The notes beneath the pieces were generated by a model. That model did not search any database and was not told where the DNA came from. It saw only the letters and a list, made by a program, of their open reading frames with translations. Positions 33,320 to 47,303 of a stretch of DNA of 64,000 bases are shown here, piece after piece; position 1 is the stretch's first letter; each line of letters opens with the position of its first letter. The position numbers and the translations under genes are program-made. This DNA is from Nonomuraea antri (GTDB lineage: Bacteria > Actinomycetota > Actinomycetes > Streptosporangiales > Streptosporangiaceae), in NCBI RefSeq assembly GCF_013283785.1, contig NZ_JABCPZ010000014.1:23115-87114 (forward strand), in the 5' to 3' direction.

Positions 33320-35131
33320 ATGGTGCTTGCGGGTCGAGAGCGCGAGCTGGGAGAACTGAACGAGGTGTTCGAGTCCGCGGTGCTGGGTCAGGGCGGCGTC
33401 GCGGTGATCAGTGGTCCGATGGGGAGCGGCAGGACTGTGCTCCTCCACGAGTTCGGCCGGCTCGCGGCGCAGGCCGGCGCCCGGGTTCTGTCCGCCGAGT
33501 GCTCTCCCGCGGAGCGCTCCCTGGCCGGCGGCGTCGTCGGTCAGCTGCTGGGCGCGACCGGCCGGCCCGGATCGCGCGGGTGGCCGGACCTGCTGGAGAT
33601 GGCTCAGGACGTGCCGACCGTGCTCGCGATCGATGACGTGGACTGGGCCGACGACGTCTCGCTCGACATTCTGCTGTCCGTGGTGCGCCGGTCACGCACC
33701 GCGAGACTTCTGGTCGTGATGACGACCAGCCCTGACCGGCGGCCGATCAGCCCGGTGCCGGCGGCCGAGGAACTGTTGCATCGGCCGTACAACCGGCGCG
33801 TCGAGTTGACCCCCCTGTCTCCGGCGGCGGTCTGGGACCTGATCGCCGAGCGCATGGGACGGCCGCCGGCCGACTGGCTCGCCGACGACAGCCACCGGCT
33901 GGCCGGGGAGAGCCCGCTGCTGGTCAGGGCGATCTTGGAGGATCTGGAGAAGCGGGGCGAGACGCGCTCGCTCGAGGTCGGCGCCGCCTTCGGCGACGCC
34001 GTCGTGGCCTGCATCCACCGGTGCGAGGCGACGGTGATCCGGGTGGCCGAAGCCATCGCCGTGCTGGGGGAACACGCCAACACCGGCATGGTGAGCGAGC
34101 TCGCGGGCGTCGAGGCGCACCAGGCCGAGCGGGTGACCGAGCGGCTGGAGCGGGCCGGCCTGCTCTCCGGCGGCCGGTTCCGGCATGAGGTCGGCCGCCG
34201 CGCGGTGATCGACCGCATGCCGGCGACCCGCCGTACCCGGCTTCATCGGCTGGCCGCGCAGCTCCTCTACATCGCCGGCCGTCCGGTCACCGACGTGGCC
34301 GCCTGCCTGCTGACCGCGGGCTGGTCCGGCGAGAACTGGGCCGCGAGGGTGCTGGTCGCCGCCGGCCGGCGGCAGCTGCACGACGAGGCGCCCGTCGCCG
34401 CGGCGAGATGCTTCGAACTGGCGCTCGCATCGGGTTCGGCGGATGCGAAACGCCTGGTCAGAAAGGCGTTGCTGGCCGAGACGGAAGGGCGCCTCGCTCC
34501 CACCGACGCGAGCCTCCGCCTGGCGGAGCTGCTGCACGAGAGGTTGCCCGAGTCTCACGCCACCGACACGTGTCACCGGCTCTCGCGGCGAGAGCGGCCG
34601 GCCGCCCCGTACGACGGCACCGGTCAGCAGCGCGCCCCGACCGTGTCACGCGGCCCCGCCCCCAGGACGGGCGTCGAACTGGCCCGGCTGTCCGCGCTCA
34701 ACCAGGCGCTCGTCGCCCGGGTGCCGAGGCACGGTTGCAACGGCACTCCCTACCCGGCCTCCGTCATGAAGTCCACGGCGGCCAGGGACTTGGTGGAACG
34801 GATCACCCGGCCGGCCGACCCTGCCGGGCAACCCGTCGCCACCACGGCCGACCAGGCTCCGCCTGACGAGGAGAGCTCCGGCGACGACACCCCGGCGGGC
34901 GACCTCGGCAGCCTGGCCGAGGTGCTGAGCGAGGCCGAGCACCGCGTGGCCGTACGCGCGGCCCAGGGCCGCACGAATCGCGAGATCGCCGAAGACCTCT
35001 ACATCACCCGGAGCACGGTCGAGCAGCATCTCACCCGGATCTATCGCAAACTACAGGTGCGGACGAGGGAGGACCTCGGCCGGCTCGCCGCCGCGATCTC
35101 CGCGGACGAGGACGACAGCGTGCCCTGCTGA
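33320..35131 (+). CDS. LuxR-family LAL regulator of the glycopeptide-type cluster (Dbv3-like)
   Basis: Protein of 603 aa. An N-terminal ATPase domain has Walker A ISGPMGSGRTVLL (near residue 32) and Walker B VLAIDDVDWADD. A C-terminal LuxR HTH reads SEAEHRVAVRAAQGRTNREIAEDLYITRSTVEQHL. It is smaller than most LAL proteins and its middle is Pro/Arg-rich. Regulators of this type next to a StrR-type gene are known from glycopeptide clusters, for example dbv3/dbv4 of A40926. ATG 33320 gives the standard LAGRERELGELN start; its ribosome site is weak. It is convergent with the StrR-type gene across a hairpin. Confidence 0.82.
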   Translation: MVLAGRERELGELNEVFESAVLGQGGVAVISGPMGSGRTVLLHEFGRLAAQAGARVLSAECSPAERSLAGGVVGQLLGATGRPGSRGWPDLLEMAQDVPTVLAIDDVDWADDVSLDILLSVVRRSRTARLLVVMTTSPDRRPISPVPAAEELLHRPYNRRVELTPLSPAAVWDLIAERMGRPPADWLADDSHRLAGESPLLVRAILEDLEKRGETRSLEVGAAFGDAVVACIHRCEATVIRVAEAIAVLGEHANTGMVSELAGVEAHQAERVTERLERAGLLSGGRFRHEVGRRAVIDRMPATRRTRLHRLAAQLLYIAGRPVTDVAACLLTAGWSGENWAARVLVAAGRRQLHDEAPVAAARCFELALASGSADAKRLVRKALLAETEGRLAPTDASLRLAELLHERLPESHATDTCHRLSRRERPAAPYDGTGQQRAPTVSRGPAPRTGVELARLSALNQALVARVPRHGCNGTPYPASVMKSTAARDLVERITRPADPAGQPVATTADQAPPDEESSGDDTPAGDLGSLAEVLSEAEHRVAVRAAQGRTNREIAEDLYITRSTVEQHLTRIYRKLQVRTREDLGRLAAAISADEDDSVPC

Positions 35132-35141
35132 GCGGCGGAAA

Positions 35142-35179
35142 GGCCCTCCCCAAGGCTTGTGGCCGATGCGGGGAGGGCC
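35142..35179. terminator. Bidirectional hairpin terminator
   Basis: GGCCCTCCCC (35142-35151) and GGGGAGGGCC (35170-35179) form a perfect 10-bp stem with an 18-base loop, between the convergent LuxR-type and StrR-type regulator genes. Confidence 0.75.
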
Positions 35180-35236
35180 GATCCTGGTCATTCGACGCTC
35201 ACGTCGAAGACCCGAGCCGCCGGCGACGTCCGGCGT

Positions 35237-36349
35237 TCATGACGTCGCGGCCGCGGGCTCGCCGGTGACTCCGGTGAGCCTGCCCTCCAGCCGATCGGCG
35301 AACTCCGTCCAGATCGCGGCGTGTGCTCGTGCCAGATCGCTGACGTTGGAGCCCCAGCGCGGCGGGACGTTCATCAGGATGCGGTCCCAGTCCTGGCCGG
35401 GGATCGCGTGCACGGCGAGCAGGCGCAGCAGGCTTCGCCCGGTCTCCGTGAGCCGGAGCGCGGGATCGGCCTTCAACCGGTTCAACATGGCCAGGCGGTC
35501 CTGGTCCTCGGCGAGCCGGAACGCCCGGCCGGAATCGCCTGCGCTGGGTTGCGGGACCGGCTGGATGTGTGATCTCCTGCGGCCCGCCGGTATGGGGCTC
35601 TCCCCACGTTCCAGCCGGCCCCGCACGTCCCGGACCGTCTCCGGGGAGAGCCCTACCTTTCTGGCGATCTGCCTGAGCGAGAGGGTGGGATCGCTGCGGA
35701 TGAGTTCGGCCGCCTGCCTGCGCTCGGCCGTGCCGTCCAGGGGCCGGACCCGGCCGTCCCTGCCGATCCGCGCCTCGCCTTCCATCCGGCTTCCGCGCAG
35801 GTCCGCCACGGTCCCGGCGGACACGCCCGCGGCGGAGGCGACCATCCGGTCTGACCACTCCGGATGGCTCCCGATGATGCGCCTGGCGGCGCGCCTTCGA
35901 TCGGCGAGCGTGAGAGGCAGTCCGTGCTCGATGTTCATGCGAACCGCCAGGACGAACGCGTCAGCCTCACTGCCCTCGAAGAACCGCGCCGCTATGGTGC
36001 GCTGACCCCGCAGCCGGGCCGCGCTCAACCGATGTAAGCCGTCGATGACCCGCATCGACGGGAAGTGCACCAAGATGGGGGGTATTTGCCCTTGGGCGGA
36101 CAACAGCGCCTCCAGGTGCTCCGGATTCTCGCCGGCGATGCGCGGCGAGAACGCACCTGACAATCGCTCCAGGTCAACCTCGACGATCGGCATGCTGTCG
36201 ATGCTCGTGCTGGTCGGATCCACGGTTTCGCCCCCGCTCATATCGTGGCCGGTCATGTGCCGTTCTGGCCGCACTCCGCCGCAACCTTCGGTATTCCCGG
36301 CCCCGTCCCCGTCGTCGTGTGCGTGTGTCCTCTCTGCCGTCGCGCGCAT
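35237..36349 (-). CDS. StrR/ParB-like pathway-specific activator (Dbv4/BbrStrR type)
   Basis: The protein of about 370 aa has the ParB-like core PPILVHFPSMRVIDGLHRLSAARLRG, FFEGSEADAFVLAVRMNIEHG and two HTH-like stretches (SDRMVASAAGVSAGTV and LSLRQIARKVGLSPETVRDV). These are conserved in StrR and in the StrR-like activators of glycopeptide clusters, which switch on NRPS, Hpg and Dpg genes. ATG 36349 has AGGAGG 4 bases upstream. The family's shorter N-terminus would match ATG 36241 (MSGGETVDP), which lacks a ribosome site. Its own upstream region is long (342 bp) and probably regulated. Confidence 0.88.
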   Translation of the reverse strand: MRATAERTHAHDDGDGAGNTEGCGGVRPERHMTGHDMSGGETVDPTSTSIDSMPIVEVDLERLSGAFSPRIAGENPEHLEALLSAQGQIPPILVHFPSMRVIDGLHRLSAARLRGQRTIAARFFEGSEADAFVLAVRMNIEHGLPLTLADRRRAARRIIGSHPEWSDRMVASAAGVSAGTVADLRGSRMEGEARIGRDGRVRPLDGTAERRQAAELIRSDPTLSLRQIARKVGLSPETVRDVRGRLERGESPIPAGRRRSHIQPVPQPSAGDSGRAFRLAEDQDRLAMLNRLKADPALRLTETGRSLLRLLAVHAIPGQDWDRILMNVPPRWGSNVSDLARAHAAIWTEFADRLEGRLTGVTGEPAAATS

Positions 36350-36691
36350 GCCACCTCCTGCCATCGGCGCCCACGCACATTCACCTCAAAAAAACGTAAA
36401 TGTCCCTCCCTTGACCAAAACACCCCCTAATCCGATTTTTCGTGATCTTAGGGGAGTCGTGGCAACGCTCTGATCTGCGCAAAGGACCGGTATCAGGCTT
36501 TCCTCTGTCCATAAATCAGGACACACGATCGATCACGAACGGCTATTCCCGCTGGTCCGCGAGTCGCGGGCGGAACAGCAGCGGCCCGCGACTCCGTAAC
36601 GCAAGTCAAGACACCCCTTGCAGAATTTGACCGCGCGCGTTCGACCTGATCACGCCTGGTGAACCGCCCCTATTTCGGGCCCTGCCCACCC
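36350..36691. promoter_or_regulatory. Upstream region of the StrR-type gene
   Basis: No gene is visible in these 342 bp, which are distinctly less GC-rich than the rest. Seen in it: an A-run near 36390, an inverted repeat CCCCTAA (36424-36430) / TTAGGGG (36448-36454), and at about 36640-36666 a degenerate palindrome starting GTTCGACC and ending GGTGAACC with 11 bases between. The latter has the overall layout reported for StrR-type binding sites in glycopeptide clusters, but only a partial match. Confidence 0.4.
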
Positions 36692-38931
<2,240 letters not shown>

Positions 38932-39009
38932 TCAATGGCGGTCACTTTGACACCGGAATGGCCGGCGAACGAAATTAATTTGGACGGCGCCGACCCGTCG
39001 TTTTCTGTT

Positions 39010-40290
39010 TCAGGATTCTTCGCGGGCCGGCGCGAGGCCCTGCGCCATCCGGCGGTTCTTTTCCTCGGCCGTCTGCTCGACCCGGGCCATCGCCAGGCGG
39101 AGAATGGGCGGGGCCAGCACCGAGGTGATCATGGCTACCAGGATGATGATCGTGTACATCTCCACGGTGAGGACGCCCAGCCGCAGCCCGACCGTCGCCA
39201 CGATCACCTGGATGACGCCCCTGGCGTTCATGCCCGCGCCCAGGGCCAGCGCCTCCCACCGGTTCATCCGGCTGGTCCAGGCGCCGAGGAAGGCCCCGAG
39301 GAACTTCCCGGCGAACGCGACGGACACCATGACCACCGCGACCCAGAGCACCTCCGGCCGCATCAGCGCGGCCAGGTCCATGCGCAGCCCGACGGTGGCG
39401 AAGTAGAGCGGCGCCAGCAGCCCCAGCACCACCGTCCGCAGCGGCGCGAGCCTGGCCGGGTCCGGCGCCGCGGCGCTGATCAGCAGGCCGGCGACGAACG
39501 CGCCGAGGACCGGCTCCATGCCGAGCACGTGCGTCCCCGCCGCGGACAGCAGCACGATCACCACGGTCGCGATGATCGTGGGCGAGCTGTCCTGGTACCT
39601 GCCGGTCAGCCAGAACGTGGCACGCACCAGGGGCCGGCCGGCCACCACGGCGACCAGCAGCACCCCGGCCAGGGCCGCCACGGAGGCCGCCACGCTCCCC
39701 GCGCGCACCCCGAATGTGGCCATCCCCGACACCACCGACAGCATCAGCCAGCCGAACGCGTCGTCGATCATGCCGGCCGTGAGCGTCAGCTGCCCGACGT
39801 TGCGGTGCAGCAGGTTCATGTCGTGGAGCGTCTTGGCGATCACCGGGATGGCGCTGACGCACATGGCCACGCCGAGGAAGAGCGCGAACACGGTCGCATC
39901 GGCGGGCCCGCGGATCGAGACCGGCAGCATCAGCCCGGCCGCGACCCCCATGGCCAGCGGTATGACCAGCCCGAACGCGCTCAGCCGGGCGATCGTCGTG
40001 CCCTGCCGGCGGATCAGCCGCAGGTCCAGGTGCGCGCCGGTCACGCCGACCAGCAGCAGCACCCCGACCTGCGCGACGGCGTCGACCAGGTGGAACTGGG
40101 CCGGATCCGGCGGAAACAGCCATCCCAGCGGGCCGAGAACCAGGCCGGCGGCGAGCTCGCCCACCACCGCCGGCATCCGCAGCGCCACCGCCGCGCGGCC
40201 CAGCAGCAGCGCCACCGCCAGCAGGGCGCCGAGCTGGAGCAGGAAGAGCAGGAGGGGGCCGGCCGCGATCGCGGGAGCGGGCCCGTTCAT
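39010..40290 (-). CDS. Cation/proton antiporter (CPA2/NhaP-type) of glycopeptide-cluster kind
   Basis: The 426-residue membrane protein has about 12 hydrophobic segments and the family signature MPAVVGELAAGLVLGPLGW; TAGMIDDAFGWLMLSVVSG carries the ion-binding aspartates. Na+/H+ or K+/H+ antiporters of this type accompany many glycopeptide and ramoplanin-type clusters; their role there is not settled (self-protection or export support). The start overlaps the halogenase stop (ATGA). Confidence 0.88.
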   Translation of the reverse strand: MNGPAPAIAAGPLLLFLLQLGALLAVALLLGRAAVALRMPAVVGELAAGLVLGPLGWLFPPDPAQFHLVDAVAQVGVLLLVGVTGAHLDLRLIRRQGTTIARLSAFGLVIPLAMGVAAGLMLPVSIRGPADATVFALFLGVAMCVSAIPVIAKTLHDMNLLHRNVGQLTLTAGMIDDAFGWLMLSVVSGMATFGVRAGSVAASVAALAGVLLVAVVAGRPLVRATFWLTGRYQDSSPTIIATVVIVLLSAAGTHVLGMEPVLGAFVAGLLISAAAPDPARLAPLRTVVLGLLAPLYFATVGLRMDLAALMRPEVLWVAVVMVSVAFAGKFLGAFLGAWTSRMNRWEALALGAGMNARGVIQVIVATVGLRLGVLTVEMYTIIILVAMITSVLAPPILRLAMARVEQTAEEKNRRMAQGLAPAREES

Positions 40291-41774
40291 GCGGGCCTGT
40301 ACGGCACCCAGGACATCCCGTCCGGCGAAGCCACCAGGCCCCCTGGGAACACCGGCACCTCCGGCTCCGCGTCCTCGCCGAGCGTCGCCCTCATCTGGAC
40401 CTGGCCGCCCTCGGCCATCACCTGCTTGACCACGGTGGACTTGAACATCGGCACCATGTTGCCGTCGTCGCTGTCGGCGACCGCCGCCACGGCGGCTTCG
40501 AACTCGGCCGACCGTGACCGCAGCCGGCCGGTCGTCGAGCCCGTCGCCAGGGCCTGCTCGCCGGACGACACGCCGCCCACCAGATCGACGAACGATTCGA
40601 GCTCGGTGTGGTCGTTGCGGGTGACCTTCTTCGCCTGCCAGAAGTACGACTCCTCGTCCCGGTGCATCTCGTAGAAGGAGACCAGGAACTCGTAGAAGAC
40701 CCCGTACTCGCGCCGGTAGCGCGCCTCGAACTCCGTCAGCGCGGCCTTCTCGTCCAGGTCGCCGGACAGGACGCTGTTGATGGAGCGGGCGGCGAGCAAC
40801 CCGCTGTACGTGGCCAGGTGCACGCCGGAGGAGAAGACCGGGTCGACGAAGCAGGCGGCGTCCCCGATCAGGATCATGCCGGGCCGCCAGAAGGAGGTCT
40901 GGTGATAGGAGTAGTCCTTGCGGATGCGCAGCTCGCCGTACTGGCCGGAGGTCACCCGGGTCGCGTCCGCCAGATACTCCGAGATCAGGGGGCACTCGGC
41001 GATGAGAGCGGCCATGGCCTGCTCCCGATCGCCCTGGATCCTCTCCGCCAGCTCCCGCCGGACCACGGCGCCGACGCTGGTCAGCGTGGGGCTCAGCGGG
41101 ATGTACCAGAACCAGCCGGAGTCGAAGGCGACGCTGAGGATGTTGCCCGAGTGTGGGGCGGGCAGCCGCTTCCCGCCCTCGAAGTAGCCGAAGAGCGCCA
41201 GGCTGCGGAAGAAGTCGGAGTACTTCCGCTCCCCGCCGACCTTGGCGTGGAGACGGCTCCTGTTCCCCGAGGCGTCGACCACGAACTGCGCCCGCACCTC
41301 GTGCTCGGCGCCGTCGGCGTCGGTGTATTTGACCCCGGACGCCCGCCCCTCCTCCCCTTCGATCACCGCGGTCACCGAGCACCCCTCACGGACCACGGCG
41401 CCCTTCCTGCGGGCGTTGTTCAGCATGAGCTCATCGAACCGGGAGCGTTCCACCTGGTAGGCGTAGGAGGTCGGCCCGGAGATGTGCGGCGAGACGGAGA
41501 AGGAGAAGGTCCAGGGCTCGGGCGTCGCCCCCCAGCGGAAGGTGCCGCCGCGCTTCACCTGGAAGCCGGCCTCGGCGAGCTCGTCGGTGAGCCCGAGCAG
41601 CCGGCAGACGCCGTGCACGGTGCTGGGCAACAGCGACTCGCCGATCTGGTAGCGGGGGAAATGCTCCTTCTCCAGCACCAGCACCTTGTGCCCGCGCATG
41701 GCGGTCAGCGCCGCCAGCGTCGATCCGGCCGGCCCGCCGCCGGCCACCACCACGTCGAAGTCTTCGAAAGCCAT
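40287..41774 (-). CDS. FADH2-dependent halogenase
   Basis: This flavin-dependent halogenase of 495 aa has GGGPAGSTLAALTAMRG for FAD binding, WFWYIPLSP as the WxWxIP halogenase signature, and GDAACFVDPVFSSGVHLA. The length and the C-terminal extension match those acting on carrier-bound Tyr/Hpg residues in glycopeptide assembly. It likely chlorinates Hpg or Tyr. ATG 41774 has GAGGAG 9 bases upstream; the longer in-frame reading begins in non-conserved sequence. It needs a flavin reductase, and one is encoded at 32181. Confidence 0.92.
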   Translation of the reverse strand: MAFEDFDVVVAGGGPAGSTLAALTAMRGHKVLVLEKEHFPRYQIGESLLPSTVHGVCRLLGLTDELAEAGFQVKRGGTFRWGATPEPWTFSFSVSPHISGPTSYAYQVERSRFDELMLNNARRKGAVVREGCSVTAVIEGEEGRASGVKYTDADGAEHEVRAQFVVDASGNRSRLHAKVGGERKYSDFFRSLALFGYFEGGKRLPAPHSGNILSVAFDSGWFWYIPLSPTLTSVGAVVRRELAERIQGDREQAMAALIAECPLISEYLADATRVTSGQYGELRIRKDYSYHQTSFWRPGMILIGDAACFVDPVFSSGVHLATYSGLLAARSINSVLSGDLDEKAALTEFEARYRREYGVFYEFLVSFYEMHRDEESYFWQAKKVTRNDHTELESFVDLVGGVSSGEQALATGSTTGRLRSRSAEFEAAVAAVADSDDGNMVPMFKSTVVKQVMAEGGQVQMRATLGEDAEPEVPVFPGGLVASPDGMSWVPYRPA

Positions 41775-41826
41775 TTCGTCGCTCCTCGCTGCTCCTCGGT
41801 GATCTTCTGTGTCAAACCCTGCACGG

Positions 41827-41857
41827 CCACGCCCGCCCGCGACAGCGGGCGGCGTGG
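41827..41857 (-). terminator. Hairpin between dpgD and the halogenase gene
   Basis: CCACGCCCGCCCGC (41827-41840) and GCGGGCGGCGTGG (41845-41857) form a stem with one bulged base and a four-base loop, just after the dpgD stop. It probably separates the dpg operon from the halogenase operon. Confidence 0.6.
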
Positions 41858-41865
41858 ACACTCCC

Positions 41866-44714
<2,849 letters not shown>

Positions 44715-44721
<7 letters not shown>

Positions 44722-45821
44722 TGGATCAACGCCGTCTCGATCGTGGAGCCCGGCCCCATGGTCATCATCACGCCGTAGTCCCCCGGGCGAGCCACGCCTT
44801 CCTCGGCCAGCCGCTCGTAGGAGAAGAGGAAGGAACCGCTGGACAGGTTGCCGTAGTCGCGCAGCACCCCGGTGGTGTGCCGGACGTCGTGCCTGGTCAG
44901 GCCGAGATTGATGACGATCGCATCGATGACCTTCTTGCCGCCGGAGTGCACCAGCCAATGGGCGATGTCCGAGCGCCGCAGGCCCGCGCCGGACAGCAGG
45001 CGGTCGACGACGAGCTCGGCGTGCGCACCCACCACGTAGGGGATCTGCGGGTCGAGGAAGAAGCTGAAGCGGCCCCCGTCGGAATCCCAGTCATAGCGCA
45101 TCGCGTCGACCGCGTCGGTGATGATCAGGCTTTCGAACCCCAGCACCCGAGGCCCGGGGACGGACCCGTCGCCGGCGACCACCGCGAGGGCCGCGGCCCC
45201 GTCGCCGAACAGGCTGTTCACCACGGCGGTTCGCATCGTGCCGTCGAGGGCGTAGGCGGCGGAGCACGCCTCGCTGCACAGCACCACGCCCAGCTCGCCC
45301 GGATGGGCGGCGGACCAGCCGGAGACCACCCCCAGCGCGTTCAGGCCGGCGTTGCAGCCCATGCCGACGATGTCGGCGCGGCTGCAGTGGGGGTCGATGC
45401 CCAGCTCACGGATGATCAGGGCGGACAGTCCCGGGGTGAGAAATCCCGTCGAGGTGACGCAGCACAGGTGACGCAGGTCGGCGAGGGTCGCCCCGACCGA
45501 TTTCAGGCAGGCTTCCAAGGCCTCGCAGCCCATTTCGACGGCGACCCGCTTGTGCTTTTCCAGCAGGTCGCCCTGCGATTCAGCGGTGCGGCCACCAGCG
45601 GCGTCCGGCGGGGGGAGCGTGAGATGCCGTCGCTCGATGGCGCTGTTCATGAAGAGAGATCTGATCTTCGGGTCTTCGACGCCGAGGAGTTCCAGCAGCT
45701 CGCTCTGGGTGTAGGAGGTGCTGGTGGTGGCGGTGCCCACGCCCGCGATCGCGGTGATCCCGGTCGACACGGCGGGTGCGAAGTACGGGGCCAAGGCCGT
45801 CATCGGTACATCCACCCCCAT
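44715..45821 (-). CDS. dpgA: DpgA, type III polyketide synthase
   Basis: Chalcone-synthase-like enzyme of about 368 aa: catalytic Cys in DIVGMGCNAGLNALG, His in HWLVHSGGKKVID and Asn in RDYGNLSSGSFLFSYE. DpgA joins four malonyl-CoA to the 3,5-dihydroxyphenylacetyl skeleton. ATG 45821 gives MGVDVPMTALAP, which resembles the family N-terminus; ATG 45908 would add 29 residues of unlike sequence, and neither has a strong ribosome site. First gene of the dpgABCD operon, divergent from hpgT. Confidence 0.93.
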
Positions 45822-45983
45822 GTCCTGAGCTTGCTTCTGAGTACCTGATGGGCCTGTGTCACGGCCATGGATCTCACCCTTCGCGGCAGTAGCGGATTTG
45901 TTTTCCATTCATGGGATTGCGGCGACCACCGTCAATAGGCCGGCGTTGACAGCGCGAACTCCCGGAGTGGATTCTCAGGCACC
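45822..45983. promoter_or_regulatory. Divergent region between dpgA and hpgT
   Basis: About 160 bp (75 bp if dpgA starts at 45908) that must contain both promoters. TTGACA at 45946-45951 is a good -35 hexamer for a rightward promoter, but I see no matching -10. No further site is clear. Confidence 0.4.
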
Positions 45984-47303
45984 ATGGACACCCAATCATT
46001 TTCCGTAGAATTGAGCAGGGAAACGCTGCACAATTCACTCACCGACCCCTCGATCGCGTCGATGAATTTGCTGAACGAGATCGCCGACAAGTATCCCCGA
46101 GCCATTTCCATGGCGGCGGGGCGACCGTACGAGGAATTCTTCGACGTCAAGCTGATACACGAATACCTCGACGCCTTCTGTGACCATTTGCGGCGCGATC
46201 GGGGCATGGACGACGCCGGGATCACCCGCGCCCTCTTCCAGTACGGCACGACCAAGGGCGTGATCGGCGATCTCATCGCCCGCCACCTGGCCGAGGACGA
46301 GGACATCCACGTCGACCCGGCCTCCGTGGTGGTCACGGTGGGTTTCCAGGAGGGGATCTTCCTGGTGCTGCGGGCGCTCCGGGCGAGCGAGCGTGACGTG
46401 CTGCTGGCGCCCACCCCCACCTACGTCGGAGTCACCGGCGCGGCGCTGCTGGCCGAGATGCCGGTGTGGCCCGTGCGCTCGACCGAGCACGGCATCGACC
46501 TCGACCACCTCCTCGAACAGGTGAAGCTCGCCAGGGAACAGGGGCTGCGCGTCCGGGGCTGCTACCTGACGCCGAACTTCGCCAACCCCACCGGCGTCAG
46601 CCTGGATCTGGCCACCCGGCACCGGCTGCTGGAGATCGCCGAGTCGACCGGCCTGCTGTTGCTGGAGGACAACGCCTACGGGCTGTTCGGCGAGGAACGG
46701 CTCCCGGCGCTCAAGGCGCTGGACCAGGCCGGACACGTCGTGTACCTCGGCTCCTTCGCCAAGTCCGGCATGCCCGGCGCCCGCGTCGGATACGTCGTCG
46801 CGGACCAGCGGCTGACCCCGGGCGGTCCTGACGCCGGCGGGTTCGCCGACGCGCTGTCCAAGCTCAAGGGCATGCTCACGGTGAACACCTCCCCCATCGC
46901 CCAGGCGGTGATCGGCGGGAAGCTGCTGCTGCACGAGCACAGCCTCGTCCGGGCCAACGCCAGGGAGGCCGCCGTCTACCGGCGCAACCTCACCCACACG
47001 CTGGACGCGCTCACCCGCCGGCTCGGCGACTGCCCAGGGGTCACCTGGAACTCCCCCACCGGCGGGTTCTTCATCACCGTCACAGTGCCGTTCACCGTCG
47101 ACGACGCGCTGCTCGAACGAGCGGCCAGGGACTTCGGCGTCCTGTTCACCCCGATGCACCACTTCTACGGCGGCCTCGACGCGGGCGGCGGCCTCGACCA
47201 GCTGCGGCTGTCGATCAGTCTGCTCACCCCGGAGCTGATCGAGGAGGGCGTGTCCAGGCTCGCCGCGCTCGTCAGGTCGCGGATGGAGGCGGCCCCCAGG
47301 TGA
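45984..47303 (+). CDS. hpgT: HpgT, 4-hydroxyphenylglycine/3,5-dihydroxyphenylglycine aminotransferase
   Basis: The 439-residue class I/II PLP aminotransferase has FQYGTTKGVIGDLIA, LTPNFANPTGVSLDLATRH and the PLP lysine in LGSFAKSGMPGARVGYV. HpgT converts 4-hydroxy- and 3,5-dihydroxyphenylglyoxylate into Hpg and Dpg, using tyrosine as donor, which feeds 4-hydroxyphenylpyruvate back to HmaS. It is the only + strand gene in the structural part of the right cluster. Its 3' end overlaps the convergent P450 gene by 32 bp. Confidence 0.92.
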   Translation: MDTQSFSVELSRETLHNSLTDPSIASMNLLNEIADKYPRAISMAAGRPYEEFFDVKLIHEYLDAFCDHLRRDRGMDDAGITRALFQYGTTKGVIGDLIARHLAEDEDIHVDPASVVVTVGFQEGIFLVLRALRASERDVLLAPTPTYVGVTGAALLAEMPVWPVRSTEHGIDLDHLLEQVKLAREQGLRVRGCYLTPNFANPTGVSLDLATRHRLLEIAESTGLLLLEDNAYGLFGEERLPALKALDQAGHVVYLGSFAKSGMPGARVGYVVADQRLTPGGPDAGGFADALSKLKGMLTVNTSPIAQAVIGGKLLLHEHSLVRANAREAAVYRRNLTHTLDALTRRLGDCPGVTWNSPTGGFFITVTVPFTVDDALLERAARDFGVLFTPMHHFYGGLDAGGGLDQLRLSISLLTPELIEEGVSRLAALVRSRMEAAPR

